DNA of 9,922 nucleotides from assembly GCA_030613745.1 (NCBI GenBank), contig JAUWLK010000079.1, positions 1 to 9,922 on the forward strand, written 5' to 3'. This document shows positions 1 to 5,753 of this stretch, piece by piece. Both the position numbers and the translations under genes were made by a program. Source of the stretch: Flavobacteriaceae bacterium. GTDB lineage: Bacteria > Bacteroidota > Bacteroidia > Flavobacteriales > Flavobacteriaceae. Numbering within the stretch: the stretch's first letter is position 1; every line of letters starts with the position of its first letter. The notes below the pieces were generated by a model, which searched no databases, was not told where the DNA came from, and worked only from the letters and a program-made list of their open reading frames with translations.

Positions 1-35
1 AGTATATATGGAAAATAGGAGATTAGTAATTGAAA

Positions 36-683
36 ATGATTAGAATGAATAGATTCAATTTATTTTTATTTATAACTATAGGTCTGTTTGGATATTTAAA
101 TGCACAGGATAATGATGAAAAGAATAACTTATTAAAACTAGGATTTAATTATGGTTTTGGAACGCAAAAAAGTTTCCCTTTTAATTCAAAAGATTATGAT
201 TATTCAGTACAGTTTTATAAAATTCAAATTAACTATCAATTAGCTGATAAAAGAAAATGGATTTATGAATTAAATATCGAACCAAGTTTTTATAATGCAG
301 AACATCAGTTATTAAATAAGTATTATTTAAAGCCAAGTGATAGAGAAGATTATATTGAAAAAAGAGAAGAATTTACTAAAAAGAAACAAATAAAAGAGTA
401 TGTATTAAACTTTGGTTTTTTGATTAGGCATAAAACGTTTAAAAAAATAAGTACATATGCTTTGGGTAGTATCGGACCAATGATTACTGATACAGAAACG
501 GAAAGAATGCCAAGCGGATTTGCTTTTTCTGATATTATTGCTTTGGGGTTAACATATAAAATTAATTCAATTTTTCTTGATTTTAGATTTAGCTTAAGAC
601 ATGTTTCAAATGCTAATTTGAATTCACCAAATAATGGTCACAATAGTACCAATGTTGAAATTGGATTTATGTATCAATTATAA
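36..683 (+). CDS. PagL-like lipid A 3-O-deacylase (acyloxyacyl hydrolase family), outer-membrane beta-barrel
   Basis: Probable small outer-membrane beta-barrel hydrolase of about 215 residues. PagL enzymes remove the 3-O-linked acyl chain from lipid A. Seen: an N-terminal signal peptide ending near LNAQ, alternating polar/aromatic strands, and near the C-terminus the family hallmark RHVSNAN followed by PNNG and a final strand ending in a hydrophobic/aromatic residue. In known PagL the His and the Ser two residues later are catalytic; both are present here (His189 and Ser191 from the ATG at 36). The third residue, a Glu two after the Gly of the PN-x-G motif, is Asn203 here, so activity is uncertain. 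Start: TTG30, ATG36 and ATG45 are all in frame. AGGAGA at 17-22 is best spaced for TTG30, but ATG36 is preferred as the conventional codon, and ATG45 also leaves a good signal peptide. It converges on the minus-strand gene ending at 705. Confidence 0.72.
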   Translation: MIRMNRFNLFLFITIGLFGYLNAQDNDEKNNLLKLGFNYGFGTQKSFPFNSKDYDYSVQFYKIQINYQLADKRKWIYELNIEPSFYNAEHQLLNKYYLKPSDREDYIEKREEFTKKKQIKEYVLNFGFLIRHKTFKKISTYALGSIGPMITDTETERMPSGFAFSDIIALGLTYKINSIFLDFRFSLRHVSNANLNSPNNGHNSTNVEIGFMYQL

Positions 684-704
684 ATAAACTAATTAAAATT
701 GTTA

Positions 705-1484
705 TTATTCTTTTAATTTTTTTAAATGCTTTATGTACTCCTCTTTGTTTTGAATAAAAATATCTACTATTTCTAAATGGCGTCGTTTTTCAAATAAATT
801 TACAATACCTTTTGGTAAACAAAATTCTACAAAACCATCAATATTTTTTTTAGGAATTTTCAGTGTATTTAAAAAAAAATCATCTTTGAAATAGTCTCTA
901 ATTATTTGAATATATTCTTGATTAAATTCTAATTTTTTATCTTCATCAATTAATTTTTTTAGTTTTCTATCTCTTTTTCTATTACCTGAAATGATATTGT
1001 AAATATCATCGATTCCACCTTGTTGCCCTAAAAGGGTTGCTAAAATTACTACTGCTAAACTTTCTTGGCTATAGTAATTTAAATTTCTTTCTAACTTATT
1101 TAAAGGTATTTTATCAGCATTAGGTAAACCTAGAGATTTTGCCATATTGTTAGATTGCATTACCATAACTTCTTTTAGTTTATTGGTTTTTTGAAATAAT
1201 TGAACGATTATAAAACCATCTTCCAAGGTGTTTTTATTGATGATTATGGTTTTATTTTCAAATTGGATGTTTGAAAAATTTATTGTATCATTTATTTTAA
1301 CAGATATTTTAAATTCACCAAATTTATTACTTATGGTTCCTCTTTTTGTGGATATATTGATTATGTGAACATTTTCAATAGCTATAGAATCACTTGAAAC
1401 TATTCCATTAATAATTTGCAAATCATTTTGAGCGTATAATTGAAATGAAAGTATAAAAAATATGAAAATGTAAAATTGCTTCAT
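705..1484 (-). CDS. Secreted/periplasmic protein with CarboxypepD_reg-like domain (downstream paralogue)
   Basis: A 259-residue protein of unknown function. Residues 1-18 form a signal peptide ending in YAQ. Residues about 22-108 are a CarboxypepD_reg-like beta-sandwich, with the recognisable GxV/I...AIENVHIIN, KRGTISNKFGEFKI, NDTINFSNIQF and LKEVMV blocks. In this phylum the fold often precedes a TonB-dependent barrel, but no barrel follows here. The middle (about 109-194) is Gly/Leu-rich then strongly basic. Residues 195-252 form a C-terminal module shared with the neighbour at 1488-2318, including a conserved DDFF block and one Cys. It lies 3 nt downstream of that neighbour and in the same reading frame, so the two are almost certainly co-transcribed products of tandem duplication. 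No Shine-Dalgarno is visible. Its role is unknown; a cell-envelope location is inferred from the signal peptide. Confidence 0.8.
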   Translation of the reverse strand: MKQFYIFIFFILSFQLYAQNDLQIINGIVSSDSIAIENVHIINISTKRGTISNKFGEFKISVKINDTINFSNIQFENKTIIINKNTLEDGFIIVQLFQKTNKLKEVMVMQSNNMAKSLGLPNADKIPLNKLERNLNYYSQESLAVVILATLLGQQGGIDDIYNIISGNRKRDRKLKKLIDEDKKLEFNQEYIQIIRDYFKDDFFLNTLKIPKKNIDGFVEFCLPKGIVNLFEKRRHLEIVDIFIQNKEEYIKHLKKLKE

Positions 1485-1487
1485 ATT

Positions 1488-2318
1488 TTACTTATTAAAA
1501 TTTTTACTTTCTTTTATAAGTAAATCCATTATTTCTAATTTCTTGTCTTTTATGTATAAATCAATAATTCCTTTTGAAATACAATGTTTAATAAAAACAT
1601 CAATTTTATCAATAGAGATATTTAATTGATGGATAAAAAAATCATCACCAAAATCTGCTCTTATTTTTTCAGGGGCTTCTTTTGATTTAATTTGATAATT
1701 TACTTCCTTTATTTTTAATTCTCTTTTGTTTTTTCCGATTTTACTTATTTCTTTGGTTAATGGTTTGAGTATAAAAGATGCCAAACCTAAAATATTTCCA
1801 CCGATCGGAATATTTGGATTAGTTAATTGTGAAGCATCTGGAGGTCTTTTTCTATCCGTTTCATCAATATCATCAACCACACTAAAATCTACTGCCCAAG
1901 CACCTGGTTTTGATAATTCTGGATTTAATTCTTTAATACTGTCTTTTGCATTTTTACTGTCAGCAAATAAATTACCTGTTAAATCATGAGCTTTTATTTC
2001 AACTTCATCCAATGTATTTATTTTTTGAAATAAATCAATTCTAATAAGTTTACTTTCTATTTGTTTTTTGGTAATTTGAAGTACTTTGGTATAAAATTGA
2101 ATTCCTGAAAAAACTAAAGTATCATTTACTTTTACAGGAATTTTAAATTCACCAAATTGATTACTTACAGTTCCTTTCTTAGAATTTTTATTTATAATAT
2201 GTATATTTTCAATAGCAACAGAATCACTCGTGATAATACCTTTAATTTGATATCGATCATCTTGTGCTTGTATTTTTAAAACAAACAAGAGAGTAAGAAT
2301 AAGGTAAAGTTGGTTCAT
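1488..2318 (-). CDS. Secreted/periplasmic protein with CarboxypepD_reg-like domain (upstream paralogue)
   Basis: A 276-residue paralogue of the gene at 705-1484, first in the pair. Signal peptide about 1-18 (ending in IQAQ), then a CarboxypepD_reg-like domain at about 22-108. By eye, without gaps, 48 of 88 positions (residues 21-108) are identical to the downstream copy. The C-terminal module (219-276) matches the neighbour at 24 of 58 positions, again with DDFF and one Cys. The middle differs completely: here it carries KPGAWAVDF, DIDETDRKRPPDAS and a GG-containing hydrophobic stretch, features I associate with single-domain flavobacterial proteins annotated only as carboxypeptidase-like regulatory domain proteins. 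No catalytic residues or beta-barrel are seen, so it is unlikely to be a peptidase or a TonB receptor. It is divergent from pepE across a 221-nt region, and its promoter should lie there, although I see no good minus-strand consensus box. Confidence 0.8.
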   Translation of the reverse strand: MNQLYLILTLLFVLKIQAQDDRYQIKGIITSDSVAIENIHIINKNSKKGTVSNQFGEFKIPVKVNDTLVFSGIQFYTKVLQITKKQIESKLIRIDLFQKINTLDEVEIKAHDLTGNLFADSKNAKDSIKELNPELSKPGAWAVDFSVVDDIDETDRKRPPDASQLTNPNIPIGGNILGLASFILKPLTKEISKIGKNKRELKIKEVNYQIKSKEAPEKIRADFGDDFFIHQLNISIDKIDVFIKHCISKGIIDLYIKDKKLEIMDLLIKESKNFNK

Positions 2319-2353
2319 TATTCAAAGAAACAATTCTGAAATCTTAAAAATTA

Positions 2354-2379
2354 TTAACAAAAAGATAAACTTTTGTTAA
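2354..2379. repeat. Palindrome TTAACAAAA-N8-TTTTGTTAA between divergent genes
   Basis: TTAACAAAA at 2354-2362 is the exact reverse complement of TTTTGTTAA at 2371-2379, giving two 9-bp arms around an 8-nt spacer. With one bulged A, a further G-C pair can form. The same TTTTGTTAA occurs again at 2401-2409, immediately overlapping the TAnnTTTG promoter candidate. The site lies 36 nt upstream of the minus-strand paralogue start and 160 nt upstream of pepE. It could be a dimeric operator for either gene or a hairpin in the 5' leader of the minus-strand transcript. The repeat is directly visible; a regulatory role is inference. Confidence 0.45.
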
Positions 2380-2400
2380 AGGTTAGTTCTTAAAATTTTG

Positions 2401-2409
2401 TTTTGTTAA
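2401..2409 (+). repeat. Third copy of TTTTGTTAA, overlapping promoter candidate
   Basis: Exact 9-nt direct copy of the right palindrome arm at 2371-2379, offset by 30 nt. Its last three bases overlap the TAACTTTG box at 2407-2414, so a protein bound here would be well placed to affect transcription towards pepE. Short AT-rich repeats can arise by chance, so this has modest weight. Confidence 0.35.
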
Positions 2410-2414
2410 CTTTG
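2407..2414 (+). promoter_or_regulatory. Candidate Bacteroidota -7 promoter box for pepE
   Basis: TAACTTTG matches the Bacteroidota sigma-70 -7 consensus TAnnTTTG exactly. It would place transcription start near 2421, giving pepE a leader of about 120 nt. The usual upstream TTTG/TTG element about 19-21 nt before it is not clear: TTTTG at 2371-2375 is too far and TTTTG at 2396-2400 too close. It is the best plus-strand candidate in this intergenic region, but rests on one box only. Confidence 0.4.
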
Positions 2415-2419
2415 ATTTT

Positions 2420-2498
2420 AGATAAGGAGTTTATGAAACAGGTATGATAAAATTTTCTCACTTACGAAAAGTTTATTGATGAGTTTCATAAATTATCT
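2420..2498 (+). promoter_or_regulatory. Long imperfect hairpin in the pepE 5' leader
   Basis: TTTATGAAAC (2430-2439) is perfectly complementary to GTTTCATAAA (2483-2492). The pairing continues after a 4-nt bulge (GGAG, 2426-2429) with AGATAA (2420-2425) against TTATCT (2493-2498), for 16 base pairs in all. Inside the loop a second small stem can form between TTTTC (2453-2457) and GAAAA (2466-2470). The element starts at the predicted transcription start. It contains a tiny ORF (MKQV, 2433-2447) whose ATG sits in the stem. The right arm also complements TATGAAAC over the pepE start (2539-2546). It could be a cis-regulatory leader, a small RNA or the remnant of a small mobile palindrome; the sequence alone does not decide. 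Confidence 0.4.
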
Positions 2499-2539
2499 GA
2501 TTAGGTAAACAGATATTGATAAATAATAAATACATGCAT

Positions 2540-3238
2540 ATGAAACAAATGATTATAGCAAGTACTTCGGTAGTTTATGGTAGCGAATATTTAGCGTATA
2601 TTTTACCAACCTTAAAACAGTTTTTTAAAGGAATTAACGAAATATTATTTATTCCTTATGCAAGACCAAGCGGAATTTCACATGATGAATACACCCAAAT
2701 TGCAAGTAAAGCTTTTTCTAAAATTGATATAAAAATAAGTGGAATTCATGAATTTGACAATCCAATAGTAGCAGTGCAAAATGCTGAAGCAATTTTTACT
2801 GGAGGAGGAAATACTTTTGTTTTAGTTGATTCTTTACAAAAGAAAAAATTATTTCCGGTAATTAAAGAAGTAGTTCAAAAAGGCACTTTATATTTTGGTA
2901 CCAGTGCCGGAAGTAATATCATGGGTGTTGATATGAAAACTTCCAATGATATGCCAATTGTTTATCCAGCAGGGTTTAAAACATTGGGATTGATTCCTTT
3001 TAATATAAATCCACATTATTTAGATCCAGATTTAAAATCAAAGCACCAAGGTGAAACTCGTGAAACTCGGATAGAAGAATACCTTACTTTTAACGATGTG
3101 CCTGTTATTGGATTAAGAGAAGGTAGTTGGTTAGAAGTTAAGGGAGATAATATTGTTTTAAAAGGGAATTTAACCGCAAGATTATTCCGAAAAGGAGAAA
3201 AACCAATAGAAATGCTACCCGAATGTAGATTTTTATAA
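2540..3238 (+). CDS. pepE: Peptidase E (alpha-aspartyl dipeptidase), MEROPS S51
   Basis: Cytoplasmic serine peptidase of 232 residues that hydrolyses dipeptides with N-terminal aspartate (EC 3.4.13.21). The catalytic Ser is in GTSAGSN (Ser122), the His in NPHYLD (His159) and the Glu in GLREGSW (Glu194). These sit exactly two residues after the Ser120/His157/Glu192 triad described for Salmonella PepE. The TGGGNT motif (residues 87-92) and overall length also fit. The frame is open back to a TTG at 2516 and an ATG at 2534, but ATG2540 gives MKQMIIAST, the usual family N-terminus. No Shine-Dalgarno is present; the upstream stretch is A-rich. It is monocistronic as seen here, preceded by a structured leader, and ends only 4 nt from the convergent ketoacyl synthase gene. 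A role in peptide turnover is known for the family; a specific physiological role here is not evident. Confidence 0.92.
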   Translation: MKQMIIASTSVVYGSEYLAYILPTLKQFFKGINEILFIPYARPSGISHDEYTQIASKAFSKIDIKISGIHEFDNPIVAVQNAEAIFTGGGNTFVLVDSLQKKKLFPVIKEVVQKGTLYFGTSAGSNIMGVDMKTSNDMPIVYPAGFKTLGLIPFNINPHYLDPDLKSKHQGETRETRIEEYLTFNDVPVIGLREGSWLEVKGDNIVLKGNLTARLFRKGEKPIEMLPECRFL

Positions 3239-3242
3239 GGTA

Positions 3243-4304
3243 TTAAAACTGATAAACAAGAGCATTTATATTCATGCCAGCCCCAACGGATGCAAACAAA
3301 ACAGCATCACCATCATTTATTTCATGGTCGGCTAAATTTCTTTTTAGAATCATATCTAACAAAGTAGGTACTGTTGCCACAGAACTGTTTCCTAGTTTTT
3401 GAATACTCATAGGCATAATATTCACAGGAATTTTTGAATCGTATAATTGATAAAAGCGTTTAATTATGGCTTCATCCATTTTTTCATTAGCTTGATGAAT
3501 TAATATTTTTTTTATTTTTTCAATAGGCAAACCACTTTTGTCTAAAGCAGTTTTCATAGCATTAGGTACATTATTTAATGAAAATTCATATATTTTTCTA
3601 CCATACATTTTGATATATCTTGTATGGATATTTGGAATTATTTTATTTGATTTTCCAAAAAATAAATAATTAGCTTCATCATAGGTAAATGATTGTGAAG
3701 CAAAACTAAGAACACCATTGTTTGTTTTATTTCCTTTTTCAAGAATGCAAGCTCCAGCACCATCGGAATAAATCATAGAATCTCTATCGTGGGGATCAAC
3801 AACTCTAGAAAGTGTTTCAGCACCAATTACCAAACATTTTTTTGCAATACCGGCTTGTATAAAATTGTCAGCTTGAATTATACCTTGTAACCATCCCGGG
3901 CAACCGAAAATAATATCATAAGCAACACAATTTGGATTTTTAATTCTTAATAAATGTTTAACTCTTGAAGCTAAACTAGGTAACATATCTGATTGTTTGT
4001 CATTAAATCTAATATCTCCAAAATTATGAGCAAAAATTATTTGATCAATTTCTTCGGGGTCAATATTTGCAGATTGAATGGCAATTTTAGAAGCAATTGT
4101 TGCCGCATCACTATTTTGAAGTTCAGGTTCTAAATATCTGCGTTCTTCTATTCCAGTTATACCTTTAAATTTTTCAATAATAATTTCATTTGAAACCTCA
4201 AGAGACTCGTTTTTCTCACCATAAAACTCTCTATTTAAAAAATCTGAATTTTTTTTGATGATTTTTGGAATATAACTACCAGTTCCGGTTATGATTGATT
4301 TCAT
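3243..4304 (-). CDS. 3-oxoacyl-ACP synthase III (FabH-like) family protein
   Basis: Thiolase-fold KAS III homologue of 353 residues, which condenses an acyl primer with malonyl-ACP. The catalytic triad is intact: Cys135 in FGCPGW, His270 in IHQAN and Asn306 in GNSSVA. SDGAGA (180-185) and DPHDRDS (170-176) are also typical. It is about 35 residues longer than E. coli FabH, with additions before residue 40 and around 95-110. By alignment, the CoA-contacting Trp32 and Arg36 of E. coli FabH correspond to Lys45 and Ile49 here, so it is probably not the housekeeping acetyl-CoA-primed FabH, usually found beside plsX. It may use a different primer or make a special lipid. It is the last gene of the minus-strand block, 20 nt after the DUF5362 gene. 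ATG start at 4304. The specific substrate is unknown. Confidence 0.85.
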   Translation of the reverse strand: MKSIITGTGSYIPKIIKKNSDFLNREFYGEKNESLEVSNEIIIEKFKGITGIEERRYLEPELQNSDAATIASKIAIQSANIDPEEIDQIIFAHNFGDIRFNDKQSDMLPSLASRVKHLLRIKNPNCVAYDIIFGCPGWLQGIIQADNFIQAGIAKKCLVIGAETLSRVVDPHDRDSMIYSDGAGACILEKGNKTNNGVLSFASQSFTYDEANYLFFGKSNKIIPNIHTRYIKMYGRKIYEFSLNNVPNAMKTALDKSGLPIEKIKKILIHQANEKMDEAIIKRFYQLYDSKIPVNIMPMSIQKLGNSSVATVPTLLDMILKRNLADHEINDGDAVLFASVGAGMNINALVYQF

Positions 4305-4324
4305 GTTAGTTTCAATGTTTGTTA

Positions 4325-4729
4325 TTAATAGAGTATTGCTGTAAAGGCACCAAAAATAATAAATAATAAGTTTAAACTCATTAGTATAATTGTCAGAATC
4401 CCAATAAATTTATAATGTGATTTTAATTTTTTCAATCCAAAGGTAAGTAAATCCGTATCATTGTTCTTTATTGCATTTTTGATGTTATTACCAAATTGGA
4501 ATAAAAAATAAATTGGAATAAATGAGATACCTGCCAAAATAAGATAAAAAAAAGAAAAAAATTGTATTGGAACACCTAAGGCATCATTAGGTATTTGAGA
4601 TAGAATAGTTCCCATACTAAATGACATTATAATCATTAGTCCAATACCAATAAATCCTATAATAGATAAAATGGTTGCCCACTTTGCTGCTTCATAAAGA
4701 AATTTTTTGGCTTGCTGACTTAATTCCAT
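4325..4729 (-). CDS. DUF5362 family inner-membrane protein
   Basis: A 134-residue integral membrane protein of unknown function. Three hydrophobic segments are visible at about 17-44, 54-80 and 106-132. A short soluble N-terminus contains AKKFLYEAAKWATILSI, and a charged loop between segments 2 and 3 contains FGNNIKNAIKNND and LKKLKSHYKFIGI. These match the pattern I recall for DUF5362, a family restricted largely to Bacteroidota: an AKWA motif entering helix 1, then a polar 'KF...al..nd' loop and LKSHYKF entering helix 3. There is no signal peptide and no catalytic motif. It lies 62 nt downstream of the globin gene and 20 nt upstream of the ketoacyl synthase gene, consistent with co-transcription with the latter. 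The name rests on recollection of the family; the topology is directly visible. Confidence 0.75.
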   Translation of the reverse strand: MELSQQAKKFLYEAAKWATILSIIGFIGIGLMIIMSFSMGTILSQIPNDALGVPIQFFSFFYLILAGISFIPIYFLFQFGNNIKNAIKNNDTDLLTFGLKKLKSHYKFIGILTIILMSLNLLFIIFGAFTAILY

Positions 4730-4791
4730 TTGACCAATTACTGTAATTTGTTAAATAAAAAGTAAATGTAATTAAATTTTTAAATAGGGAA

Positions 4792-5169
4792 TTAATAATT
4801 TAAAGTTTTTAATTTCATAATAGTAGCAATTGAAGTAGCTCTATTTTTTGCTATGTTGGCATTATTGCCAATATAATTTTCATCAATGATTTGATGGAAG
4901 TAATTTAACCATATATTGAAGTGTAATTCTTTAAAAGGTTTTTCTTTGTTTAATTCGATATGTGGAAGCATAGCGTTTCTTTGGTAAGTGCCTGAATAAA
5001 ATAAAATATTATCCCAAAAATCTACCAGAATTTGTAAATGTTTTTCTAATTCGTTTGTCTGATTAAATTTTTCAAAAAAATGTTTCATGTTTTCATCCGT
5101 AAGTAATTTTTTATAAAATTCATTTACAATTAAGTAAATATCTTTACGGTTTACTATATCATTCTTCAT
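4792..5169 (-). CDS. Group III truncated hemoglobin
   Basis: Small haem protein of 125 residues, full length for group III (class P) truncated globins. Key residues align with those known from Campylobacter jejuni Ctb: Tyr19 (B10, in NEFYKKL), His44 (E7, in EKHLQILVDFW), proximal His70 (F8, in LPHIEL) and Trp87 (G8, in HFNIWL). Phe51-Trp52 in the E helix is also a family signature. The Gly-Gly motifs of groups I and II are absent, as expected. Members bind O2 and other diatomic ligands; proposed roles include NO or redox chemistry, but none is settled for flavobacteria. It begins 5 nt after the cdd stop, so translation and transcription are likely coupled to cdd. No signal peptide, so cytoplasmic. 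ATG start at 5169. Confidence 0.9.
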   Translation of the reverse strand: MKNDIVNRKDIYLIVNEFYKKLLTDENMKHFFEKFNQTNELEKHLQILVDFWDNILFYSGTYQRNAMLPHIELNKEKPFKELHFNIWLNYFHQIIDENYIGNNANIAKNRATSIATIMKLKTLNY

Positions 5170-5174
5170 CAGTT

Positions 5175-5657
5175 TTATAATAAAGTTTTGTCAAAAGCCA
5201 GTGGAAGTAGATCATTTATTGAATTTGCCTGAATAATTTTACCAGTTTCTCCTGTAAAAAAGATTTCAATATTTTGAGCTTGGTTAACTTCATATTCAGT
5301 TATTGTTTGTCTGCATGCACCACATGGTGATACAGGTTTGTTAACGATACTTATTTTAGAGCTTGCAGAAATAAATATCTTTTGAATTTTTATTTTAGGA
5401 TATTGAGAAGCTGCATTCCATATAGCTACTCGCTCAGCACACATACCAGATGGGTAGGCGGCATTTTCTTGGTTGTTGCCCAGAATAATTTTTCCATTTT
5501 CAAGTAATAATGATGCACCTACGCTAAATTTTGAGTATGGAGAATATGCATTATTTCGAGCTTCAATGGCTTTTAAAAGTAAACTTTTATTTGATGATGA
5601 AAGTTCATTTGAGTTTTCGTAAATAGTAAACTTTGAAGTTATTTTTATCTCCTTCAT
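5175..5657 (-). CDS. cdd: Cytidine deaminase
   Basis: Zinc-dependent cytidine/deoxycytidine deaminase (EC 3.5.4.5) of pyrimidine salvage, 160 residues. The active site is complete: CAE (Cys73, catalytic Glu75) and PCGACRQ (Cys112, Cys115). These give the three-Cys zinc ligation typical of homotetrameric bacterial enzymes. The substrate-binding segment YSPYSKFSVGA (39-48) and NQENAAYPSG are conserved. An N-terminal extension of about 20 residues is common in flavobacterial versions. It lies 96 nt after porV on the same strand; the porV-cdd order recurs in Flavobacteriaceae although the products have no known functional link. A weak promoter-like TATATTTT occurs on the minus strand (5723 down to 5716) in that gap, so cdd may also be transcribed separately. 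ATG start at 5657. Confidence 0.95.
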   Translation of the reverse strand: MKEIKITSKFTIYENSNELSSSNKSLLLKAIEARNNAYSPYSKFSVGASLLLENGKIILGNNQENAAYPSGMCAERVAIWNAASQYPKIKIQKIFISASSKISIVNKPVSPCGACRQTITEYEVNQAQNIEIFFTGETGKIIQANSINDLLPLAFDKTLL

Positions 5658-5753
5658 CTGTATAAATTTGTTGTCTAAAATGGTAAGATGGAATGCGTCT
5701 TATTTATCATCTTTGAAAATATAGAATAACTAATATGATACATTTAATGATGA

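Noticed and set aside
2..43. Possible tail of an upstream plus-strand gene (VYMENRRLVIEND then TAG at 41-43)
   Set aside because: All three plus frames run in from the left edge and stop within 43 nt. Thirteen residues are too few to recognise a family or choose a frame.
691..723. AATTAAAA / TTTTAATT stem followed by five T, as a terminator between the convergent genes
   Set aside because: The stem is 8 bp of only A-T pairs with a 12-nt loop in very AT-rich DNA, so it is too weak to separate from chance. It also overlaps the end of the minus-strand coding region.
1726..1989. Plus-strand open frame of 87 codons
   Set aside because: It lies entirely antisense to the upstream CarboxypepD_reg-like gene, has no family resemblance, and looks like a shadow of the real coding strand.
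705..2318. TonB-dependent receptors or metallocarboxypeptidases suggested by the CarboxypepD_reg-like domain
   Set aside because: Neither protein has a plug domain, barrel or zinc-peptidase motif. At 259 and 276 residues they are too short for a receptor.
2433..2512. Degenerate coding remnant in the pepE leader (stops interrupt a frame reading YEKFIDEFHKLSD)
   Set aside because: The short peptide resembles no family I can name, stops occur in all plus frames, and the base pairing of the arms explains the sequence better than a decayed gene.
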